DNA from: an uncultured Erysipelotrichaceae bacterium
GTDB lineage: Bacteria > Bacillota_I > Bacilli_A > Erysipelotrichales > Erysipelotrichaceae
NCBI GenBank assembly: GCA_902766675.1
Contig: CACXEN010000092.1
Coordinates: 1-6,916, forward strand
DNA length: 6,916 bases
Direction: 5' to 3'
The number at the start of each line of letters is the position of its first letter. Positions within the stretch are counted from its first letter, which is position 1. Below are positions 1 through 4,877 of the stretch, one piece after another. The position numbers were made by a program, and so were the translations under genes. The notes under the pieces are model-generated. The model saw only the letters and a list, made by a program, of their open reading frames with translations, had not been told where the DNA came from and ran no database searches.

Positions 1-273
1 CATGAACCTGAAAAAGAAGTAGTAGAAGATGAAGGCTCTCCAATCTTCCCTGACATTGGTGAATTCTTGAAAAAATCATTAAATCTAAATCCAACACCTG
101 TGGAAGAAGAAAATATTTGCCCACATTGTAAAACAGTCAATAAGAAAGAATCTAAGTTTTGCAAGAAATGTGGTACATCATTAGTGAATAAAATATATCG
201 ATGTCCAAAATGTGACGCAAAATTAGATGGTGATGAAGAATTTTGCCCATATTGTAGAGAAAAGCTAAAGTAA
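1..273 (+). CDS. C-terminal end of a double zinc-ribbon protein (5' truncated by window edge)
   Basis: The frame is open from base 1 to the TAA at 271-273, so this is the last 90 residues of a gene starting upstream. A TTG at 67 lies in frame but has no ribosome binding site, and coding-like sequence continues before it, so it is not a convincing start. The visible part begins with an acidic, probably disordered stretch (EPEKEVVEDE), then a short segment around PDIGEFLKKSL, then two zinc ribbons of identical spacing, each C-x2-C-x10-C-x2-C (CPHC...CKKC and CPKC...CPYC). All eight cysteines are present. Double ribbons of this type commonly bind zinc structurally and mediate protein or nucleic-acid contacts. 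The main domain lies outside the window, so I assign no function. It converges on the AIM24-family gene with one hairpin between them. Confidence 0.85.
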   Translation, partial: HEPEKEVVEDEGSPIFPDIGEFLKKSLNLNPTPVEEENICPHCKTVNKKESKFCKKCGTSLVNKIYRCPKCDAKLDGDEEFCPYCREKLK

Positions 274-274
274 T

Positions 275-299
275 AAAGTATCCCAATTGGGATACTTTT
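275..299. terminator. Bidirectional intrinsic terminator between the zinc-ribbon and AIM24 genes
   Basis: Bases 275-298 are a perfect 24-base palindrome: arms AAAGTATCCC and GGGATACTTT around AATT. On the plus strand a TTTT run (296-299) ends the stem. On the minus strand the stem is followed by an interrupted T-rich stretch (TTTATTACTTT). It fits the 28 bases between stop codons at 271-273 (plus) and 302-304 (minus), so one element can end both convergent transcripts. Confidence 0.8.
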
Positions 300-301
300 C
301 A

Positions 302-970
302 TCAATTACCACCAGTAGGAATGTAAGGGAGCAGTGCACCTGCGACATTACTAATTGGCATTGTTTGAAGTAAGACACGACCTGGACCTGTTAGAACGGT
401 ATTGAATAATCCTTCACCGCCAAACAATTTATTCTTTAATCCTGGCACGGATTGTATATCCATTGAAACAGTTGGTTCATATCCAGCTACGTTACCAGTA
501 TCTACTACAAGTTGTTGGCCTGGTTGTAAATTATATTCAACTAGTTCACCATCGATTTCCACAAACGCAATTCCATGCCCACTAAGTTTTTGCATAATGA
601 ATCCTTCACCACCAAAGAGGCCAGCACCTAATTTCTTTTTGAAGTGAACACTGAGTTCTACACTTCTTTCAGAAGCTAAGAATGCACTCTTTTGAAAGAT
701 CCAATCTCCTTGTGAAAGATCAATTGCCATAATTCTTCCTGGGAAACTTGAACCGAATGTAATAATTCCAGGTCCACCTTCTGCAGTGTAAATATTTTGG
801 AAAATACTTTCTCCAGAAAACATTCTTCCCAATCCACCAGCACCAGTTGTTTCCATTCTCATATTGGTACTCATCCACACCATAGAACCTTTTTCAGTAA
901 TCATTGATTCATTTGGGTCTAATTTGCAGTCCACTACAGGAAATGCGCCACCTTTAATTTCGTATTGCAT
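302..970 (-). CDS. AIM24 / TIGR00266 (DUF124) family protein
   Basis: A 222-residue protein with the features of the AIM24/TIGR00266 family: all-beta, glycine-rich, with no transmembrane segment or signal peptide. Three related blocks recur: MFSGESIF...GGPG (about residues 50-68), LFGGEGFIMQKLSGHG (118-133) and LFGGEGLFNTVLTGPG (182-197). They suggest a pseudo-repeated beta fold, as known for the family. The bacterial role is not established; the family is named after a yeast mitochondrial protein, so I give no biochemical function. The start is well supported: AAAGGAGG lies 5 bases before the ATG. The gene begins 20 bases after the MBL-fold gene on the same strand, so the two are probably co-transcribed. 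It ends at the shared terminator at 275-299. Length is usual for the family. Confidence 0.88.
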   Translation of the reverse strand: MQYEIKGGAFPVVDCKLDPNESMITEKGSMVWMSTNMRMETTGAGGLGRMFSGESIFQNIYTAEGGPGIITFGSSFPGRIMAIDLSQGDWIFQKSAFLASERSVELSVHFKKKLGAGLFGGEGFIMQKLSGHGIAFVEIDGELVEYNLQPGQQLVVDTGNVAGYEPTVSMDIQSVPGLKNKLFGGEGLFNTVLTGPGRVLLQTMPISNVAGALLPYIPTGGN

Positions 971-990
971 AGATACCTCCTTTGTTCGAT

Positions 991-1671
991 TTATTTAATA
1001 CGAAGTTGTTTTAAATCATCTAATAATTTTTCTTTTGTATAAGGATCCCAATGTCCACCAATTGCGATATCGAAATCTATATTCTTTAATGTATCAATTA
1101 GGATATTATTTTTATCGATATCAACTTCCCAAGTTGGATAGACACCACATATACAATCACCAACGAATAAGACTTTATCTTCTTCTACATAAATACATGT
1201 ACAGTCATCGGTATGTGGTGATGTGACATGCATAGCATGAATATGTAAATCAGATAAGTTTAAATCTAATGCATCATCAAATGTGATTGTTGGTAAAGTG
1301 ATGATGACAGGTGAGTCTTTATATTCATTTTGAAAATGTTCATTCTCTTTATGCAATGTATTTAAATAGGCATCGTCCTTCGATATATTTTTTAATATTT
1401 GATAGGTCCTTCTTTCTGCGATACATGATCCATGAATTGCGTGTACTGCAAAAGAATGGTCCCAATGCCAATGCGTTAGAATTGTATATTGTGGTAGGGG
1501 AAGATTTTCTTTTTTGATTGCATCATAAAAATCAGAAACATGGGTTTTTGAATACCCTGCATCAATCGCAATTGAATGGTCCCCCGCAACAATTAAACCC
1601 AATGCTGGTCTTCCTAGATCATCATCGTATGAAGAAACCCAAACATGTTCACTAATATGATTTAATTTCAT
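991..1671 (-). CDS. MBL-fold (metallo-beta-lactamase superfamily) metal-dependent hydrolase
   Basis: A 226-residue cytoplasmic protein with a complete dinuclear-metal site of the metallo-beta-lactamase superfamily. The HxHxDH motif is H67-W-H69-W-D71-H72. Further ligands are H153 (SPHTDD), D172 (LFVGDC) and H207 (GGHWDP). The N-terminal strand pattern (ISEHVWV, then LGLIV, then SIAIDAGYS) is typical and supports the ATG at 1671. The substrate cannot be read from sequence; the superfamily includes thioesterases, lactonases, phosphodiesterases and glyoxalase II. No Shine-Dalgarno sequence is visible before the ATG (the upstream bases read TAATATATAAGCT), unlike the strong one of the next gene. 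A TAATAT hexamer 7 bases before the ATG could be a -10 giving a leaderless message, but no good -35 accompanies it. It is probably the first gene of a two-gene operon with the AIM24-family gene. Confidence 0.88.
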   Translation of the reverse strand: MKLNHISEHVWVSSYDDDLGRPALGLIVAGDHSIAIDAGYSKTHVSDFYDAIKKENLPLPQYTILTHWHWDHSFAVHAIHGSCIAERRTYQILKNISKDDAYLNTLHKENEHFQNEYKDSPVIITLPTITFDDALDLNLSDLHIHAMHVTSPHTDDCTCIYVEEDKVLFVGDCICGVYPTWEVDIDKNNILIDTLKNIDFDIAIGGHWDPYTKEKLLDDLKQLRIK

Positions 1672-1856
1672 AGCTTATATATTAAATGTAACACAGAATG
1701 GCGTTTGATTGAATGCGTAAATCTTTAATAATTGATATATTATAGTTATATAAGAAAAAGTAATAACGAATTTTAAATATTTGTATATTTAAGGGAATAA
1801 TGAACATTCAAACTATGTGTTAGAAATTAATGTCAGATGAATTGGAAAGGGAATAT
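1672..1856. other. AT-rich divergent intergenic region between the MBL-fold and STAS genes
   Basis: About 185 very AT-rich bases carry the divergent start regions of two genes. I see no convincing -35/-10 pair for either. The best plus-strand candidate is TTTAAT (1724-1729), 17 bases, TATATA (1747-1752), which is weak. The clearest structure is the perfect inverted repeat at 1773-1792, listed separately. No coding sequence or RNA gene is recognisable. Confidence 0.5.
1773..1792. promoter_or_regulatory. Perfect 8-bp inverted repeat upstream of the STAS gene (possible operator)
   Basis: TTAAATAT (1773-1780), spacer TTGT, ATATTTAA (1785-1792): perfect 8-base arms with a 4-base spacer. It lies 64 bases before the preferred STAS start and about 100 bases from the divergent MBL-fold start. 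Without GC pairs it is unlikely to be a strong RNA hairpin; a binding site for a dimeric regulator is more plausible. In DNA this AT-rich such arms can arise by chance. Confidence 0.3.
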
Positions 1857-2153
1857 ATGGAAATCAAAAAAAGTATAGAAGATAAAAAATTATTAATCAA
1901 AGTAGAAGGAAGGTTAGATTCTACAACCGCAAATGATTTAGAGGCGGCAATCAATGAATCGATTGAAGATAAAGAAGAAGTAGTCATTGATTTTACAAAT
2001 TTAGAATATATATCTTCAGCTGGATTACGTGTATTATTAGCAACACAAAAGATTATGGCAAAACAAGGTATATTAAAAGTTTGTGGTTTAAATGAAACAG
2101 TAAAAGAGATATTTGATGTAACAGGATTCTCAGACATCCTAACAATAGAATAA
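1857..2153 (+). CDS. Single-domain STAS protein, anti-sigma-factor-antagonist type
   Basis: From ATG 1857 the product is 98 residues and is a complete STAS domain of the SpoIIAA/RsbV type. The family's N-terminal pattern is MEIKK...LLIKVEGRLDSTTA and the core motif is DFTNLEYISSAGLRVLL (residues 45-61). Aligned on the invariant Gly-Leu, Ser54 falls where SpoIIAA and RsbV carry their phosphorylated serine, so the switch residue is present. Such proteins bind or release a partner kinase or anti-sigma factor according to phosphorylation. No such kinase, phosphatase or sigma factor lies in the window, so the partner is unknown. An in-frame ATG at 1830 adds nine residues (MSDELEREY), but nothing resembling a ribosome binding site precedes it. 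GGAAAGGGA (1844-1852) lies 4 bases before ATG 1857, and the family usually starts at MEIKK, so I prefer 1857. The stop codon lies inside the downstream terminator stem. Confidence 0.85.
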   Translation: MEIKKSIEDKKLLIKVEGRLDSTTANDLEAAINESIEDKEEVVIDFTNLEYISSAGLRVLLATQKIMAKQGILKVCGLNETVKEIFDVTGFSDILTIE

Positions 2154-2180
2154 CAGCACTTATCGAAGTGCTGTTATTTT
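2151..2180. terminator. Bidirectional terminator containing both stop codons (STAS gene and choline-kinase fusion)
   Basis: TAACAGCACTT (2151-2161) pairs perfectly with AAGTGCTGTTA (2166-2176) around ATCG, followed by TTTT (2177-2180) on the plus strand. The STAS stop (TAA, 2151-2153) opens the left arm. The stop of the minus-strand fusion gene (2174-2176) lies at the base of the right arm. On the minus strand the stem is followed by the weaker T-rich tract TTCTATTGTT. One hairpin therefore ends both convergent genes with 20 bases between the stop codons. Confidence 0.82.
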
Positions 2181-3721
2181 GTGTTCATTGCGATTTCATA
2201 ATAATCTTTTGCGTAGGAGTATTGAGATTGTGCATAGTCTCCGAATTCTACTCCTAAGAAACTTTTATATTCACACCAATTACTCCATAATAGGCCACAC
2301 ATTGAGATATAGCAGTATATCTTTTTTCTTATTTGTTTATCACATTTATTATTGAAGTATTTATCAATGAAGTCATCTACGTCATTTTTTTGATAACCAC
2401 TATATATGCAGAACATCGCAATATCTACATGTGGGTCTTGCATTGCGGCATATTCCCAGTCAGTTAATTGTAATTGTTCTTCGCCATCACGCGTATAGAA
2501 TAAGAAGTTATCAGGTACAGCATCAATATGTGTTAAACAATAATCTTTCTTACAAGAATCAACGAACGGAATAAGAGATTTTACTTTTTCTTTTGTGTCC
2601 TTGTAATCTGGATACTTTGAATCATTCCCGTCCCATAGGGATTCATAAAGATCTATTTTTTCCATTATGTCAAAGGAGTGATTTACCTTTAATTTAAGAT
2701 TATGGAATTTACGCAATAGTTTTATTACTCTTGCGATATCTTTACTGTTATATGGATCACAACTTCTTGCGTTTTCCAAGAAAGCTGCGACTTTTAATCC
2801 ATTCTTTGGATTGAGATAAACGTTATCATCACAGAGATCATGTCCTTTGATCGCACGATATACATCAGCTTCTTCTGCGCGGTTAATTAAGCTATGTGTT
2901 CCTTCACCAGGAATACGTAAGATATATTTGTGATTTTTACATGTGAATAAGAAGGAACGATTCGTCATACCTTTTACCAAAGGTTCAAAATCTTTGAGGT
3001 CAGATAGTCTAGCATCTAATGCAGTAGCGATAACACGTAATTCACTAGCGTGAATTGCCTGTAAGATTTGGTCTTGCATACTATATAGTGTGCGTTGTCC
3101 TTTTGCGAATAGTAAATGTTCTACAGCTTCTTTACAACTTGGTGCACCTACATAAATGATAGTATCTCCTTTATGGATATGAGAATATGGACCAGGGGAT
3201 ATCGTGATGCGATTGTTGTGTTTAATTCCAACAATTGTTGCACCGGTAGATTGCCAGAATCTTAATTCCCCAATTGTAAGGCCAATCTTATCAGAGTTTT
3301 CAGGAACGACTACTTCATAATTAGGAAGTGTCATATTCTCTGAAACAGGGATCGCACTAGCACTAACAAGTTGACTGCTAATTTGAATCATTTGTTTACC
3401 AAGTGCTTCATATTCTTGATAAAGTGTACGTAGTTCATTGGAAAGATTTAAATGTTCTTGGCGTACACTGATAGAGTCTAAATATTCTTCTGCCTTTTCT
3501 TTAGAGAGGACTTTTGTGCCACTGCCTTCTTTGATTTTTACAATATGCATATCATCTAATAAGCGTAAAGCTTTACGAACTGTTTCAGGAGAAACATTAT
3601 ATAAAGATGATAATGTGGATAAACCAGGAAGACGTTGTCCCTCAGTATAGATGTCATCAACTATTCGAGTACATATTTTTCTAGCAACACGAATGTATTG
3701 TGGAAGCTTCTTCTTTTCCAT
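2174..3721 (-). CDS. BusR-like GntR regulator with RCK_C (TrkA_C) domain fused to a LicA-like choline kinase domain
   Basis: A 515-residue three-part protein. Residues 5-72 form a GntR winged helix (GQRLPGLSTLSSLYNVSPETVRKALRLL cut here to its core: LPGLSTL, VSPETVRKAL, then EGSGTKVLS). Residues about 75-120 look like a coiled coil. Residues about 140-207 form an RCK_C/TrkA_C domain (KIGLTIGELRFWQSTGATIV; HKGDTIIYVG). This order is that of BusR, the c-di-AMP-responsive repressor of glycine-betaine uptake in streptococci and lactococci. Residues about 245-500 form a choline/aminoglycoside kinase fold closest to LicA: GMTNRSFLF, YILRIPGEGT, the catalytic H398-x-D400-x4-N405, and D421-W-E423 for metal binding. 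The kinase motifs look intact, so activity is plausible. By inference it senses a nucleotide or osmotic signal, regulates genes and phosphorylates choline or a similar alcohol. c-di-AMP binding and the substrate are not proven by sequence. The start has GAGGAGA 6 bases upstream. The gene is divergent from the dehydratase homologue. Confidence 0.87.
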   Translation of the reverse strand: MEKKKLPQYIRVARKICTRIVDDIYTEGQRLPGLSTLSSLYNVSPETVRKALRLLDDMHIVKIKEGSGTKVLSKEKAEEYLDSISVRQEHLNLSNELRTLYQEYEALGKQMIQISSQLVSASAIPVSENMTLPNYEVVVPENSDKIGLTIGELRFWQSTGATIVGIKHNNRITISPGPYSHIHKGDTIIYVGAPSCKEAVEHLLFAKGQRTLYSMQDQILQAIHASELRVIATALDARLSDLKDFEPLVKGMTNRSFLFTCKNHKYILRIPGEGTHSLINRAEEADVYRAIKGHDLCDDNVYLNPKNGLKVAAFLENARSCDPYNSKDIARVIKLLRKFHNLKLKVNHSFDIMEKIDLYESLWDGNDSKYPDYKDTKEKVKSLIPFVDSCKKDYCLTHIDAVPDNFLFYTRDGEEQLQLTDWEYAAMQDPHVDIAMFCIYSGYQKNDVDDFIDKYFNNKCDKQIRKKIYCYISMCGLLWSNWCEYKSFLGVEFGDYAQSQYSYAKDYYEIAMNTK

Positions 3722-3744
3722 AAACGATCTCCTCTCTCATATGT

Positions 3745-3772
3745 ATTATACTAATTGTCAACTTGTTTTCAA
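3745..3772 (-). promoter_or_regulatory. Sigma-A promoter of the GntR-RCK_C-choline kinase gene
   Basis: On the minus strand TTGAAA (3772-3767), a 16-base spacer and a perfect TATAAT (3750-3745) form a good housekeeping promoter. The start would fall near 3738, leaving a leader of about 17 bases that contains the ribosome binding site. The palindrome at 3758-3777 covers the -35 element. Confidence 0.7.
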
Positions 3773-3777
3773 ATTGA
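3758..3777. promoter_or_regulatory. Imperfect palindrome over the -35 element, candidate operator
   Basis: TCAACTTG-TTTT-CAAATTGA has arms that match in 7 of 8 positions. It covers the -35 of the minus-strand promoter and ends 6 bases before the -35 of the plus-strand promoter. A wider pair TCAAC (3758-3762) and GTTGA (3782-3786) brackets the same stretch. The position suits a site where a dimeric GntR protein could repress its own gene and also affect the divergent one. That is an inference from position and symmetry, not from a known consensus. Confidence 0.4.
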
Positions 3778-3782
3778 GATTG

Positions 3783-3811
3783 TTGATTTTAAAAAATAGG
3801 TAAAATAGAAT
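3783..3811 (+). promoter_or_regulatory. Probable sigma-A promoter of the dehydratase-like gene
   Basis: TTGATT (3783-3788), a 17-base spacer and TAGAAT (3806-3811) match the housekeeping consensus at 4/6 and 5/6. Transcription would start near 3818, giving a leader of about 94 bases. The promoter stands back to back with that of the divergent fusion gene, with 10 bases between the two -35 elements. TTGACT boxes at 3870 and 3884 lie closer to the gene but have no well-placed -10. Confidence 0.5.
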
Positions 3812-3911
3812 AATAGGCGATTATATTAGGAAATGATACAACTATGTATTGTAGTGATTAAAGGGAATATTGACTTAACAAATTTGACTAAGAAAGTAGT
3901 AAAATAATTAT

Positions 3912-4859
3912 ATGAAAATATTAGTTACTGGTGGATGCGGATTCGCAGGCAGCAATTTCATTCGATACACAATAAAGAATCATCCAGAAGATGAGGTGAT
4001 TTGTTTTGATAAAAACGAATGTGGGCTATCTTTAGAAGAAGTAAAAGATAATGAAAATTTTAAATATGTACAAGGCGACATATGTGATAAAGAAGCAGTT
4101 TATTCTGTATTTGAAAATGAGAAACCAAATGTTGTGGTGAACTATGCAAAAGAACATGCACGCTCACGCGAATATGCAAAGTATTTTGAAGTAAATGTTG
4201 TGGGTCCAGCAGTTCTATTAGATGCATGTGCAGTATATGGTATTGATCACTTTCATCAAATTTCTAGTGCAGAAGTATATGGACTTTTACCACTTGGTAG
4301 AGAAATGTTTTATTCTGAAAAATCAGTATTAAGACCAGTTGAACAATTAAGTGCCGCAAAATCTGCTGCAGATTTATTGGCATTATCTTATTACGATACA
4401 TTCCAAGTTCCAGTAACAATCTCTAGAAGTGTAAATCTATACGGTCCTTACCAAAGAGATGAAAAACAAATACCAGCACAAATTATCAAAGCATTAAATG
4501 ATGAAGAACTTCCAATTTATGGAAGTGGGGCAGATGTAAGAGACTGGTTATATATTGATGATCATAGTCATGCGGTTGATTTGATTATCAGAAAAGGAAC
4601 ACCAGGAGAAATATACAATGTAGGTAGTCATAACGAAATACGTAGTATCTACATTGCACGTATTATCTTGAATGAATTAAATAAACCAGAATCACTCATC
4701 GCATATAAAGAAAATAGACGTGGGAAAGAAAGAAGAAACGCTGTCGATTATACGAAGATTGAAAGAGAATTAGGTTGGCAGCCACAAGAAGAATTCCCAC
4801 AAGGATTGAAAAAAACAATCCAATGGTTTGTGGATAAAGAAAACAAAGGCAAGAAGTAA
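3912..4859 (+). CDS. RmlB-like NAD-dependent epimerase/dehydratase homologue with altered active site
   Basis: A 315-residue extended-SDR protein closest in pattern to dTDP-glucose 4,6-dehydratase. The Rossmann motif GGCGFAGS (residues 7-14) binds NAD. NLYGPYQRDEKQIP (175-188), DVRDWLYIDDH (208-218) and ERELGWQP (284-291) are sugar-nucleotide-side signatures of the RmlB group. The catalytic positions are unusual. The usual T-D-E-V-Y-G reads S119-A120-E121-V-Y-G, so the acid aspartate is lost. The usual YxxxK reads L146-S-A-A-K150, so the SDR tyrosine is lost while the lysine stays. The gene may therefore encode a binding or regulatory protein or an enzyme with altered chemistry. No other sugar-nucleotide or capsule gene is in view. 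The ATG is fixed by the Rossmann motif, but no Shine-Dalgarno sequence precedes it. The protein is slightly shorter than typical RmlB. Its last codons form the left arm of the terminator. Confidence 0.85.
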   Translation: MKILVTGGCGFAGSNFIRYTIKNHPEDEVICFDKNECGLSLEEVKDNENFKYVQGDICDKEAVYSVFENEKPNVVVNYAKEHARSREYAKYFEVNVVGPAVLLDACAVYGIDHFHQISSAEVYGLLPLGREMFYSEKSVLRPVEQLSAAKSAADLLALSYYDTFQVPVTISRSVNLYGPYQRDEKQIPAQIIKALNDEELPIYGSGADVRDWLYIDDHSHAVDLIIRKGTPGEIYNVGSHNEIRSIYIARIILNELNKPESLIAYKENRRGKERRNAVDYTKIERELGWQPQEEFPQGLKKTIQWFVDKENKGKK

Positions 4860-4877
4860 TATCACTTCTTGCCTTTT
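4845..4877. terminator. Bidirectional terminator made of the last codons of both convergent genes
   Basis: AAAGGCAAGAAGT (4845-4857) pairs perfectly over 13 bases with ACTTCTTGCCTTT (4864-4876), with a 6-base loop. The stem ends in TTTT on the plus strand (4874-4877), and on the minus strand the equivalent run is also within the stem end. Both arms are coding: AAA GGC AAG AAG plus a stop is read on each strand. The stop codons (4857-4859 plus, 4862-4864 minus) are 2 bases apart. Confidence 0.75.

Noticed and set aside
67..273. A separate 68-residue protein starting at TTG 67
   Set aside because: The frame is open without a stop back to base 1 and no ribosome binding site precedes the TTG, so this is the tail of a longer gene.
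402..647. Plus-strand open frame of 81 codons
   Set aside because: It is antisense to the well-supported AIM24-family gene, has no ribosome binding site and shows no domain-like pattern.
1035..1517. Two plus-strand open frames (1035-1226 and 1311-1517)
   Set aside because: Both lie antisense to the MBL-fold gene, and their Tyr/His-rich translations look like reverse-strand shadows.
1820..2137. Minus-strand open frame of 105 codons
   Set aside because: It mirrors the STAS gene, whose family motifs are clear on the plus strand.
3438..3650. Plus-strand open frame of 70 codons
   Set aside because: It is antisense to the GntR and coiled-coil part of the fusion gene, with no independent support.
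3745..3761. TTGACA next to TATAAT on the minus strand (3761-3756 and 3750-3745) as a promoter pair
   Set aside because: Only 5 bases separate them, far too few for sigma-A. TTGAAA 16 bases upstream of the TATAAT fits instead. The same near-adjacent pairing before the LytTR gene (5726-5721, 7 bases) is rejected for the same reason.
3836..3853. Small inverted repeats (ATACA-ACTA-TGTAT; TACAA-N7-TTGTA) in the leader of the dehydratase-like gene as a riboswitch
   Set aside because: The arms are only 5 bases and AT-rich, with no terminator, anti-terminator or known aptamer pattern.
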